Source of the DNA: an uncultured bacterium
Lineage (GTDB): Bacteria > Planctomycetota > UBA1135 > GCA-002686595
Assembly (NCBI GenBank): GCA_905480285.1
Contig: CAJQPT010000256.1
Span: 1-54,078, forward strand
Direction: 5' to 3'
DNA: 54,078 bases
This document shows, one piece after another, positions 31,925 through 39,796 of this stretch (its first letter is position 1; every line of letters starts with the position of its first letter). The notes beneath the pieces were generated by a model, which had not been told where the DNA came from, did not search any database, and was given only the letters and a program-made list of their open reading frames with translations. The position numbers were made by a program, and so were the translations under genes.

Positions 31925-32599
31925 ATGAAGCACATCTCACTCGCGCTGCTCGCCTGGGCGCTCGTCATCTCGCTCTCCCCGTCCGCCGAGGCGCAGCCCC
32001 AGGAGACGCGTCGCGGTGGCCAGAAGGCGCCCGTCACGTCGGAGACGCCGGCCACCCCCGACGGCCTCGACGACCTCGACGCTCGGGAGGGACGACGAGT
32101 CCGGGGCTCAAGCTCGAAGCTCAGGTCCCGCAGGGACGTCCAGGGAGCGCGCCGCGCGGAGGGCAGGCGCGCCGGTCAACGGGAGGAAGCGGGAGCTCGT
32201 CGCAGGCCCAACGCTCGCCCTGGGTCGGCCCGCGCTGAGTCGACCCGCGCTGAGTCGACCCGCGCTGGGTCGGCCCGACCGAGCCGCGACCGCTCCACCC
32301 GCGTCAGGTCCGCGCGTGCTCAGGCGCGGATGAAGCGCGGGCGCGCCGCCCGACGGCTGGGCGAGGCGCGCGGACGGTCGAAGGCCCAAGGGCAGCGCCC
32401 GGCCCGCGCTCAGCGCGCGCCCCGAGGCGCCGTCGGGCCCTCCGACAACCAGCGGTCCCGGTGGCAGCGCTCTGATGAGCGCCGCGCCGGAGCCCGGGGC
32501 GGCACCGGCCGCTTCCCTGAACGAGTCCAGCGGCAGCCCCAGCGACGCGGCTCGAGCGCCCTCAAGGGACGCACGGGATCCAGGCGCTCTCGCCGCTAG
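31925..32599 (+). CDS. Exported arginine-rich low-complexity protein
   Basis: 224 residues from ATG 31925. MKHISLALLAWALVISLSP is a good signal peptide, cleaved around AEAQ. The remainder is dominated by Arg, Ala, Gly, Ser and Gln with no hydrophobic core, including SARAESTRAESTRAGSAR from a 15-base DNA repeat. It is strongly basic and probably disordered, so it may bind nucleic acid, anionic polysaccharide or the outer membrane. No family recognised. It ends 9 bases from the convergent phosphatase gene. The signal peptide argues against a chance frame, but high-GC DNA favours Arg-rich shadows, so certainty is moderate. Confidence 0.6.
   Translation: MKHISLALLAWALVISLSPSAEAQPQETRRGGQKAPVTSETPATPDGLDDLDAREGRRVRGSSSKLRSRRDVQGARRAEGRRAGQREEAGARRRPNARPGSARAESTRAESTRAGSARPSRDRSTRVRSARAQARMKRGRAARRLGEARGRSKAQGQRPARAQRAPRGAVGPSDNQRSRWQRSDERRAGARGGTGRFPERVQRQPQRRGSSALKGRTGSRRSRR
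32222..32280. repeat. 15-base in-frame repeat in the Arg-rich protein gene
   Basis: Four 15-base units (GRGTCGRCCCGCGCT) code for the pentapeptide repeat GSARA/ESTRA. The length is a multiple of three, consistent with selection for an open frame. Confidence 0.85.
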
Positions 32600-32608
32600 C
32601 GCAGGAGC

Positions 32609-33922
32609 TCAGTAGCCGAGGTCCTCTGGATCCACCAGGTGGGTCCGGAGGACTTCGTTCTTGGGGCCGATCATCCGCCCCTCCACCCTCGGCGCCGACT
32701 CACCGACCTCGACCTCGAGGACGAAGGCCACCGAGTCCGCGGTCGCGTCCCAGAGCAGACCAGGGTGCGGCGCTGCGGCCGCGGCGATCGGGTGATTCGC
32801 CATGGGAGACGAGACGAACTCGATCGGCGCATACCCCAGGCGCTCTCGCGCGTCTCCGTGCCGGATGATGCGGGGCCTGTGGACATCCCCGCCCACCAGC
32901 ACGACGCCCTTGACCTTGGCCGCACCGAGGGCAGAGAGGATCCCGTCGAGCTCGTGGCGCCAGGTCCACCAGCAGTCGCGCTTGCCCGGCCGGACCGCCC
33001 CGTTCCAGACCATCCCGCACGCCAGCACCTTGACGTCCGCCTCCGACGCGGAGACCTCAGCGATCAGCTGCTCCCGCTGCACGGCGCCGAGCAAGGAGGT
33101 CTGCCCCGAGCCCGGTTCACCAAACGCCTCCTCGTCTCCGAACCACCGAGTATCCACCAGGAAGACCTCCATGGGTCCCCGCCGGAAGGACGTGTAGATC
33201 CCGCCCTCGCCGTCGCCGAAGGAGGGCTGGGGGTGATACTCGATGAACGCACGCCGCGACCGCTCCCGCCCCGGCTGGGCCCCCACCTGGTCGTTGGTGG
33301 CGAAGTCGTGGTCGTCCCATGTGGCGTAGACCGGGACGCTCGCTGCGAGCGGACGCAGCTCGGGGATGGACCAGAACTCCCGATAGCGGCGGCGCTGCCG
33401 CGCGAGCTCCGTGCTGTCGATATAGGGCGTGTCCCCCAGCAGCACCACGGCGTCAGGCTCCACGGCCGCCATGGACGTCCAGATGGGCTGGGCCTCAAAG
33501 CGGTCGTGGCTCGCGCAGGAGCCGAACACCACCCGCGCGGACGTCACCTCGGCGTGGGGCCTCGGCGTGGTGAAGGTGACCTCCAGGTCGGCCTCTCCCT
33601 CCACCTCGAGGAGGACCCGGTAGTCCGTCCCTGGCCGGAGCCGCTCGAGCTCGAGCACCGCCGTCCCGTCCGCGTCGACCCGCGGCTTGAGCGGGCCCCG
33701 GCTGCGGGGGGCGCCGTCCTCGAACAGCGTGCGCCGCGCCGTGCGGCCGCCGTCGAGCCGGAGCCACACCTTCGCGCCGTCGGGGCGCAGGTCCCCGAGG
33801 ACCGGCCCAATGGTCGCATCGGGAGCGCCGGTGGCGGGGGCAGCCGCCTCCTGAGCGGGGAGCTGGACCGCACCCACCAGTGAGAGGAAGGATCCGGCCA
33901 GCGCGCATCGTCGTGATTCCAT
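32609..33922 (-). CDS. Exported PhoD-like alkaline phosphatase
   Basis: 437 residues from ATG 33922, with a signal-like N-terminus (about 1-28). An N-terminal fibronectin-like domain (about 40-125: IGPVLGDLRPDGAKVWLRLD) precedes the metallophosphatase: FGSCASHDRF, LLGDTPYID, YATWDDHDF, then LVGGDVHRPRI, the metal-ligand series of PhoD/DUF7800-type Ca/Fe phosphatases. It probably hydrolyses phosphomono- or diesters outside the cytoplasm, fitting the phosphate-related genes further on. No RR-x-F-x-x twin-arginine motif is clear although ESRRCAL is near. The upstream open frame to 34018 has no signal peptide. Confidence 0.88.
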   Translation of the reverse strand: MESRRCALAGSFLSLVGAVQLPAQEAAAPATGAPDATIGPVLGDLRPDGAKVWLRLDGGRTARRTLFEDGAPRSRGPLKPRVDADGTAVLELERLRPGTDYRVLLEVEGEADLEVTFTTPRPHAEVTSARVVFGSCASHDRFEAQPIWTSMAAVEPDAVVLLGDTPYIDSTELARQRRRYREFWSIPELRPLAASVPVYATWDDHDFATNDQVGAQPGRERSRRAFIEYHPQPSFGDGEGGIYTSFRRGPMEVFLVDTRWFGDEEAFGEPGSGQTSLLGAVQREQLIAEVSASEADVKVLACGMVWNGAVRPGKRDCWWTWRHELDGILSALGAAKVKGVVLVGGDVHRPRIIRHGDARERLGYAPIEFVSSPMANHPIAAAAAPHPGLLWDATADSVAFVLEVEVGESAPRVEGRMIGPKNEVLRTHLVDPEDLGY

Positions 33923-34042
33923 CGTCGCTCTCCCACCCGGGTTCCAGGTCGCCGTGCGACGAAGGTGCCGCGGGCACGCGACCCCGGATTGAGTGTGGCC
34001 CGCGGCACCCCGAGCCACAAGCGGTCCGGGCCTGAAGGCTCC

Positions 34043-34816
34043 TCAGCGACGCCCGGCGGCGAACAGCATGAGCGCGCCGGCGACGGTGACGTTGAGGGAC
34101 TCCACCTGGCCCGCCATGGGGATGGTGACCGGCTCGCAGCCGCGCAGCTCGGCCGGAGCCTCCCCGGTCTCTCCCGACATCCAGACGACCACCCGCTTGG
34201 AGAACGACGTCGAGTCGAGCGGAGCGCCGCCGCGGGTCGCGGCGATGTGCTGGCGGAACCCACCGCGCTCGAGCGCTCCCACGGCGCGACCAAGGTCCGA
34301 GATCTCGTACACCGGCAGACGAAGCAGGCTCCCCATGGAGCCCCGGAGCGCCTTGGGAGTGAAGGGTCGAGCGCCCCCCGTTGCCACGACGAGCGCCGTG
34401 GCACCAGCGGCCTCGGCGCTGCGCGCGAGGGCTCCGAGGTTGCCCGGATCGGCCACCCCGGCGACGCCGAGCACCAGCCCGTGGCGCTGAAGGGACCCCT
34501 CGAGGTCGACCTCATCGAGCTGCGCAGGCCGTGGGAACACGCCCAGGACCCCGGGCGGCGTGGAGAGAGTGCCGAGGCGCTCGAACAGCGGGGCGGCAAC
34601 GGCCCGCGTACTGGGACCCTGGAGCCGCTCCATCAACTCCAAGCGATCGTCCCGCACCAGGAGCAGCTCCGGCTCCAGCCCGGCACCTAGCCCATCGAGC
34701 ACCAGCCGCTCACCCTCCAGGAGCATGGCCTCGGGCTCCTTGCCCCGCGCCACGCGGTCGACGCGCTTCAGGGCCGGGTTGGCCCGTGAACGGATCACCT
34801 CCTGTCCCTCATCCAT
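34043..34816 (-). CDS. TrmH/SpoU-family RNA 2'-O-methyltransferase
   Basis: 257 residues. An N-terminal substrate-binding part (about 1-95: MDEGQEVIRSRANPALKRV) is followed by the SPOUT knot domain: LVLGVAGVADPGNLGALARSA (motif 1, with NxGA arginine helix), VWMSGETGEAP (motif 2, E-G-x-G-like degenerate) and IPMAGQVESLNVTVAGALMLF (motif 3). It would 2'-O-methylate a ribose in rRNA or tRNA using SAM; target unknown. The ATG at 34816 follows TATCCT by 6 bases and is divergent from rsgA with only 31 bases between start codons. Confidence 0.92.
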   Translation of the reverse strand: MDEGQEVIRSRANPALKRVDRVARGKEPEAMLLEGERLVLDGLGAGLEPELLLVRDDRLELMERLQGPSTRAVAAPLFERLGTLSTPPGVLGVFPRPAQLDEVDLEGSLQRHGLVLGVAGVADPGNLGALARSAEAAGATALVVATGGARPFTPKALRGSMGSLLRLPVYEISDLGRAVGALERGGFRQHIAATRGGAPLDSTSFSKRVVVWMSGETGEAPAELRGCEPVTIPMAGQVESLNVTVAGALMLFAAGRR

Positions 34817-34822
34817 GGTGAG

Positions 34823-34828
34823 AGGATA
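34823..34828 (-). promoter_or_regulatory. -10 box (TATCCT) of a leaderless promoter, TrmH-family gene
   Basis: TATCCT on the minus strand ends 6 bases before the ATG at 34816. Confidence 0.6.
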
Positions 34829-34833
34829 CCGCG

Positions 34834-34839
34834 TACCCT
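34834..34839 (+). promoter_or_regulatory. -10 box (TACCCT) of a leaderless promoter, rsgA
   Basis: TACCCT ends 8 bases before the ATG at 34848. Together with the box at 34823 it forms a back-to-back promoter pair whose -35 regions would have to lie inside the other gene. Confidence 0.55.
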
Positions 34840-34847
34840 TGTCGCCA

Positions 34848-35861
34848 ATGACTGCTGGCGCCAACGCTCTCGGGAGAGTCGTCCGCGTGGACGCCAAGGT
34901 GGTCCACGTGGACGTGGACGAGGAGACCGTCACCGCAGGGTCGTCTGCCGTACGCGAGACCGCCCCGGGGGAGCCCATCCTCGCGGCCCTGCGCGGCGCG
35001 CTGTTCGAGGACCTCCAGGGGCAGAAGAACCCCGTCGCGGTGGGCGACCGGGTCCGGCTGGACCTCTCCACGGACCCCGCGAGCCTCGAGGAGGTCCTGC
35101 CCAGGCGGAACTACCTCGGCAGGGTCGCCTCCTCCCACGACCCGCGCGAGCAGGTCCTCGTCTCGAACGTGGACCAGCTGTTCGTCATCGGCTCTCTCCG
35201 GAGCCCCGGCTTCTCGAGCAATCGGACCGACAGGATCCTCGCCGCCTGTAGCTGGCACCAGATCCCGGCGGTGCTGGTGTTCAACAAGGCGGACCTCGAC
35301 AAGAAGGGCACGTTCGTCGATCGCTACGTCTCGACCTATCAGGACGTCCCGGACCTGCGCGTCCTCGTCACCTCTGCCAAGTCCGGTGATGGCGTGGAGG
35401 AGATGTGCGCGCTCCTCAAGGATCGGGTGTCGGTGTTCTACGGGCCGAGCGGGGCGGGGAAGTCGACCCTCCTGAACCGGATTCAGCCGGGACTCAACAT
35501 CAAGGAGGGGAAGATCAGCTCTTACTGGAAGCAGGGCAAGCACACGACCACCTACTCACGGCTCCACCGCCTCGAGATGGGCGGCTACGTGGTCGACACC
35601 CCCGGGATCCGTGTGTTCCGCCTGCACGGGCTGGAGCGCCCCCAGGTTCGGGACCTGTTCCCTGACCTCGCGCCCTTCCAGGCGAGCTGCCAGTACACCG
35701 ACTGCACCCACGACCATGAGCCGGGCTGCGGGGTGGCCGACGCGTCGGAAGAGGGGCTCCTCGCGGACACGCGCTATGCGAGCTACCTGAGCCTGCTGGA
35801 CGAGGTCGACCCCGAGGGGGCCTATGACCCGGACGACTCGAGCGAGGCTCCCGAAGAGTAG
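34848..35861 (+). CDS. rsgA: Ribosome small-subunit-dependent GTPase A
   Basis: 337 residues. OB domain (about 10-95), then a circularly permuted GTPase: NKAD (146-149, G4) comes before VTSAKSG (G5), GPSGAGKST (199-207, G1) and DTPGIRVF (about 246, G3), the order that defines RsgA/YjeQ. The C-terminal zinc site is CQYTDCTHDHEPGC. It checks late 30S assembly and releases RbfA. ATG at 34848 is fixed by the -10 box. The acidic tail DPEGAYDPDDSSEAPEE is an extension. A hairpin follows the stop. Confidence 0.95.
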   Translation: MTAGANALGRVVRVDAKVVHVDVDEETVTAGSSAVRETAPGEPILAALRGALFEDLQGQKNPVAVGDRVRLDLSTDPASLEEVLPRRNYLGRVASSHDPREQVLVSNVDQLFVIGSLRSPGFSSNRTDRILAACSWHQIPAVLVFNKADLDKKGTFVDRYVSTYQDVPDLRVLVTSAKSGDGVEEMCALLKDRVSVFYGPSGAGKSTLLNRIQPGLNIKEGKISSYWKQGKHTTTYSRLHRLEMGGYVVDTPGIRVFRLHGLERPQVRDLFPDLAPFQASCQYTDCTHDHEPGCGVADASEEGLLADTRYASYLSLLDEVDPEGAYDPDDSSEAPEE

Positions 35862-35868
35862 CCCGTGG

Positions 35869-35894
35869 GTCGGGCGCGGAGACGCCTGCCCGAC
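35869..35894. terminator. Hairpin between rsgA and the convergent hypothetical gene
   Basis: Stem GTCGGGC / GCCCGAC with an inner GCG-GAGA-CGC and a 2-base bulge. It lies 7 bases after the rsgA stop and 10 bases from the opposing stop, so it could serve both genes. No U tract. Confidence 0.5.
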
Positions 35895-35904
35895 CGCCGA
35901 CGAC

Positions 35905-36402
35905 TCAATTGAAGTCGTAGACGTAGCTCAGGCGCTGCTTGTTGACGATCGCGTAGGAGAGGTCCGTGAGCTTCCGGAGCTCGTCGTCGCCCTGATCGTT
36001 GAAGCCGCGCAGCTCGGGCTCCCGCATCACGAAGAAGCGGCGCGTGGACGTGTCCGACACGTCGTAGGAACCCGGCCGAATGAAGCCCGCCAGCTCGATG
36101 TTGAGGTGCCCTGTGTAGAAGACACGCACCTTGTCGAGGTCCGCCTCACGGGAGATCTCAGCCATCACGCCATCCCCGGCCTCATCGAGGAACTCGTGGG
36201 CGATCAGCACCTCGTCGAGGTTGATGTGGAGCAGCGGCGTGTGGATCTGGTCTCGCGACTTCAGGTCCACGAGCGTGCAGTCCCGGATCCTGAGGAACGT
36301 CTTTCGATGCTCGTCCAGGATCTTGGACAGCCGCGTGTACTTGTTCTCGACGTTCCCCTTGATGAGGAAGGCGTCGGTCAGGAAGAGGTCAGAGCAAAGC
36401 AT
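35905..36402 (-). CDS. Conserved hypothetical protein (DUF6812-like start)
   Basis: 165 residues, soluble, no signal peptide. The first half (FLIKGNVENKYTRLSKILDE, then FLRIRDCTLVDLKSRDQI) resembles small DUF6812-type domains with an I-x-G-x-x-x-x-R-L-S-x-L-L pattern; this is tentative. PLLHINLDEVLIAHEFLDE follows. The second half has no recognisable motif and ends in Tyr-rich LSYVYDFN. GATACT on the same strand lies 15 bases before the ATG. A single gene between rsgA and folC. Function unknown. Confidence 0.75.
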   Translation of the reverse strand: MLCSDLFLTDAFLIKGNVENKYTRLSKILDEHRKTFLRIRDCTLVDLKSRDQIHTPLLHINLDEVLIAHEFLDEAGDGVMAEISREADLDKVRVFYTGHLNIELAGFIRPGSYDVSDTSTRRFFVMREPELRGFNDQGDDELRKLTDLSYAIVNKQRLSYVYDFN

Positions 36403-36517
36403 GGCGTGCGTCCGGGAGTATCGACCCCTGGCCCGCGCGGCCTTGAGCCGCCTACGCAGTGGCGTGCAATCCCCTTATAGGACCGGCAAGGCCCCTTCCA
36501 GGACCGGCCAGTGGCTC

Positions 36518-37858
36518 TCATTGGAAGCCGCGAGGGTCCCTGAGCCCAGGCCGGAGGGCTCCAACGAGATAGAGCGAGCCGGTCACCATGACGCCCGCCG
36601 ATGCACCGCCGGGTGGGTCCGCGCCCGCAGCCTCGGCCCAGCGCAGCGCCGCGGCGAGGGCCGACCTGGGCAGGTCATGAACCTCGGCCTCGAGCCCCCA
36701 GGAGGCGGCGGCCTCCGCCACCGCCGTCGCGGGGTGGTGGACCCCTGAGCCGGGCACCGTGGTCGCGAAGACGCGCCCGAAGCCCGCCCCCGACAGCGGC
36801 TCCAGTAGCTCCGCCACGTCCTTCTCTCCGTGCACGGCCACGACCACTCCCCACGGGCCGTCCAAGGCGGCGAGGGCCTCGTCGCAGGCCATTCTGAGGG
36901 AACCAGGGACGTGAGCCCCGTCCAGCAGCACACGGTTCGAGCCCGAGTCGAACCACTCCATGCGCCCTGGCAGCCGCGCGCCGGCGATGACCTCTGGCGT
37001 GAGGAGCCCGCCCCCGATTTCCGGGACGCCGTGGCCCTGAAGGCTGCGAACCTGAAGGCTGCGAACCTGAAGGCCTTGTCCCAGGACATCGAGGGCCGCT
37101 CGGGCCACCGTGACGTTGGCCTCCTCGAACGTCCGATCCGCCTCGCTCCAGGCGACCCGGTGCTCGACCCCCTGGGCCTCAGCGATCCCCGCGAGCACCG
37201 CGTGAGCCTCGCCCCCCGGCGGTGTCCCTGTGACCAACCTCGACCCCGGCTTGACGATCCCACCCTTCTCCTGCGCGATCGCCGCCAGGGTGTCGCCCAA
37301 GATGGCCGTGTGCTCCAGCGCGATGGTCGTCACCACGGCCACCTCCGGAGGGTCGATCACGTTGGTGGAGTCCAGCCGCCCGCCGAGCCCCACCTCGAGG
37401 ACCGCCCAGTCCACGCCAGCCTCACGGAACGCCCAGAGCCCCGCCAGCGTGACGAGATCGAACCACGACGCCTCTGCCCCGCTCGTCCCGGCCTCCTCGG
37501 CCTCTGCCACCAGCCGGAGCGCGACTGAGAGAGCCGCCGCCAAGGCGTCATCCGAGATGGGTTGACCATCGATCTGGATCCGCTCGTTGATCCGCTCCAC
37601 GTGCGGTGACCCGAAGACCCCCACCCGGAACCCCGCACGTGTCAGCCCCGCCGCGATGAGAGTGGCCACCGACCCCTTGCCCTTCGAGCCCGCGACGTGG
37701 CACAGGCCAAGGTCGCGCCCTGGGGCACCGGCCCGGGCCACGAGGTCCTCGATCGGAGCGAGGTCCACACGCCACCCGCTGGCCCGGTCCTTACGCTCCC
37801 AATTGATGCGAGCCTCGAGCTGGTCGAGCACGTGTTCGAGGGGGAGCGGGTCCGACAT
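36518..37858 (-). CDS. folC: Folylpolyglutamate synthase/dihydrofolate synthase
   Basis: 446 residues of the Mur-ligase type. HVAGSKGKGSVATLIAAGL (54-72) is the ATP-binding loop of FolC, FGSPHVERINERIQIDG the next signature, WAVLEVGLGGRLDSTN the Mg-binding segment with the catalytic Glu, and LDGAHVPGSL the C-terminal D-x-A-H motif. It adds glutamate to dihydropteroate or folates. ATG at 37858; the frame upstream is antisense noise. A 15-base DNA repeat in the middle domain codes for VRSLQVRSLQ, an insertion relative to the family. Confidence 0.93.
   Translation of the reverse strand: MSDPLPLEHVLDQLEARINWERKDRASGWRVDLAPIEDLVARAGAPGRDLGLCHVAGSKGKGSVATLIAAGLTRAGFRVGVFGSPHVERINERIQIDGQPISDDALAAALSVALRLVAEAEEAGTSGAEASWFDLVTLAGLWAFREAGVDWAVLEVGLGGRLDSTNVIDPPEVAVVTTIALEHTAILGDTLAAIAQEKGGIVKPGSRLVTGTPPGGEAHAVLAGIAEAQGVEHRVAWSEADRTFEEANVTVARAALDVLGQGLQVRSLQVRSLQGHGVPEIGGGLLTPEVIAGARLPGRMEWFDSGSNRVLLDGAHVPGSLRMACDEALAALDGPWGVVVAVHGEKDVAELLEPLSGAGFGRVFATTVPGSGVHHPATAVAEAAASWGLEAEVHDLPRSALAAALRWAEAAGADPPGGASAGVMVTGSLYLVGALRPGLRDPRGFQ
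37036..37074. repeat. 15-base in-frame tandem repeat inside folC
   Basis: 2.6 copies of a 15-base unit, two of them identical (CCTGAAGGCTGCGAA). It adds VRSLQ pentapeptides near residue 265 in a linker between the two Mur-ligase domains. Confidence 0.85.
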
Positions 37859-38012
37859 GTGGGTGAGCGAGCGCTGGCTCGTTGGGAGACGCCGTCTCGT
37901 ATTGGTGCGTGCGGTCCGCGGGCGCCCTCCCGCTGTGTCCTCGGGGCGCTGCGAGAGCAGGGCCTCACCTCGGGTGCTCCGACCCATCCCTGAGGCCCGA
38001 CGCCACGAAAAG

Positions 38013-38435
38013 ATGAGCGAACTCATCCACCGCATCAAGATCTTCGTCTACCGCTTCGCCGAGACCAAGCCGAGCTACCTGCTGTTGAAGCGCGACCAGG
38101 GACTGGAGGCGATGTGGGGTCCCCTCCAGGCCTCACTGGGCTTCGGAGACAAGCTCGAGACGGCCATCCGGCACCAGGTCCACGAGGGCATCGGGCTCTC
38201 CACCCCGGAGCGCCTGCTGGATCTCGAGATGCCGGGCCGCTGGAGTATCGGGGACGAGGAGGTGATCGAGTGGATGTTCGGCGTCCGGACCGAGGACATC
38301 GTGCGCCCCGAGAGCATCTCACCCGACTGGGCAGCTCACCGCTGGGCCACCTTCGACGACGCCTATCGCAGCCTCGGCTTCGAGCTCGACCGCGCCGCCG
38401 TGATGCGCCTGCACACCAAGGTCCTTGCGGCCTGA
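38013..38435 (+). CDS. Nudix-like protein with an altered Nudix box
   Basis: 140 residues. IHRIKIFVYRFAETKPSYLLLKR and MWGPLQASLGFGDKLETAIRH fit the first half of a Nudix fold (dATP pyrophosphohydrolase-like NTP hydrolases), and FDDAYRSLGF near the end matches the Nudix C-terminal helix. The Nudix box G-x5-E-x7-R-E-U-x-E-E-x-G-U reads GDKLETAIRHQVHEGIGL, so the R-E and one of the E-E residues are missing. Metal-dependent hydrolysis may be lost or changed. ATG at 38013 follows an A-rich stretch (ACGAAAAG). The last codons and stop are duplicated in the repeat that follows. Confidence 0.75.
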   Translation: MSELIHRIKIFVYRFAETKPSYLLLKRDQGLEAMWGPLQASLGFGDKLETAIRHQVHEGIGLSTPERLLDLEMPGRWSIGDEEVIEWMFGVRTEDIVRPESISPDWAAHRWATFDDAYRSLGFELDRAAVMRLHTKVLAA

Positions 38436-38500
38436 GGCTGAGGTCTTTGCAGCCCGAGGCTGAGGTCCTCGCAACCCGAAGCTGAGGTCCTCGCAGCGGA
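38419..38500. repeat. 22-base tandem repeat across the stop codon of the Nudix-like gene
   Basis: 3.7 copies of a 22-base unit (AGGTCCTTGCGGCCTGAGGCTG and variants). The first copy holds the last four codons and the TGA of the gene; later copies lie in the spacer before the DUF1501 gene and have diverged. Confidence 0.9.
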
Positions 38501-38528
38501 GAGCACAGGCTTACGAAGGCGCGCGGGG

Positions 38529-39767
38529 TCAGATCAGCGGCAGGAGCGGATACTCCGTCCCCAGAACGGCGACGGGGTCCGCGTCAAACAGCCCCTGAAT
38601 GAGCGTGGCGTAGACCGATCGAAAGTCCGTTGTGAAGGCGAGGTCGCCTGCGTCCAGCTCGGTGAGCGAAGGGTGTGCGCCATAGAGGCCTCCCTTCACC
38701 GAGTGCCCCAGCAGGAACATCGGACCCGCCTTGCCGTGGTCGTGCCCCGCTGAGCCGTTCTCTGCCACCCTCCGGCCAAATTCGCTGAAGACGAGCACCA
38801 CGGTCTCCCGGCCGACCTCGCTGCGATCCAGGTCCGCCATGAATGCACCAAGAGCGTCTCCGAGGTCCTTGATCTTGCGGTCGTGGGCCTGCCGCTGCTT
38901 GGAGTGCGTGTCGTATCCGTTATCGGTGACGGAGAAGATCTGCGTGCCCGAACGAGCGCTCACCAGAGCGGCGACGTCACGCAGCTCTGCGGACAGCCGG
39001 GTCTTGGGATACTCCACGCCCGTGCGATAGGTCGCCGCCGCGCGGCGGATCCGACCAGAGGACTCGCGAGCGTCGTCGAGGGTCTCCCGCAGCCGGTCGA
39101 GGGCGCCGTCCCGGCCCACATGGCGGGGGTCACGCTCCATCTCATGCTCACAGATCGCCGCGCCGCCGCGGGCGTAGGCCTCCTCATCTCCGAACCACCG
39201 ATAGCCGGTGGGCGAAGCGAGAGCAACGGGCGGCTGCTCCCGGGAGAACAGCGAGTAGGGCGCCTTGCCACCGAAGTGAACCACGCGATCCGGTCGTGGC
39301 TCCTCCGCCCACTGCGAAGCGGCGAGGCGGCCGATCCAGCCGTCGCCAGAGATCCGGCCCGCTCGGTGCGCGGTGTGCCAGACCTCGTAGGACTTGAAGT
39401 GAGAGCGAATCGCCTCCGGATAGCCGCAGCCCTCGACGATGGCCATCTGCCCCTCATCAAAGCGGCGGCGGAGCGCCTCGAGCCCAGGGTTGAAGCCCCG
39501 ATAGTCGTCGATCTTCAGCAGGTCCGAGGTCTTGTGAGCGGTGGAACGGCGGTGTCGGCGCAGCTGGTCGTCTCCGTAAGGCACCACCGTCGCGAGCCCG
39601 TCGTTCCCCCCAGACAGCTGAATGAGGACGAGGTTCTTGCCACCCGACCCGGGCAAGCTCTGAAGCTGCACCCCTCCGGCGAGGACCTCAGGCAACAGGC
39701 TGAAGCCCGCCGCAGATGCAGCGGCGGCTCGAAGGAAGGCGCGACGGTCAGGCTTGGGCAAGTTCAT
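38529..39767 (-). CDS. DUF1501 protein, twin-arginine exported
   Basis: 412 residues from ATG 39767. PDRRAFLRAAAAS is a twin-arginine signal, so the protein is exported folded. NLVLIQLSGGNDGLATVVPYGD, GYDTHSKQRQAHD and VLVFSEFGRRVAENGSAGHDHG are the DUF1501 signatures; the fold belongs to the alkaline-phosphatase/sulfatase superfamily. The pairing with DUF1800 just upstream on the same strand (29-base gap) is typical of planctomycetes and many marine bacteria. Function in the envelope is not known. Confidence 0.93.
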   Translation of the reverse strand: MNLPKPDRRAFLRAAAASAAGFSLLPEVLAGGVQLQSLPGSGGKNLVLIQLSGGNDGLATVVPYGDDQLRRHRRSTAHKTSDLLKIDDYRGFNPGLEALRRRFDEGQMAIVEGCGYPEAIRSHFKSYEVWHTAHRAGRISGDGWIGRLAASQWAEEPRPDRVVHFGGKAPYSLFSREQPPVALASPTGYRWFGDEEAYARGGAAICEHEMERDPRHVGRDGALDRLRETLDDARESSGRIRRAAATYRTGVEYPKTRLSAELRDVAALVSARSGTQIFSVTDNGYDTHSKQRQAHDRKIKDLGDALGAFMADLDRSEVGRETVVLVFSEFGRRVAENGSAGHDHGKAGPMFLLGHSVKGGLYGAHPSLTELDAGDLAFTTDFRSVYATLIQGLFDADPVAVLGTEYPLLPLI

Positions 39768-39796
39768 GGCGTGGCCCTCTGGGCGACCGGACGATG

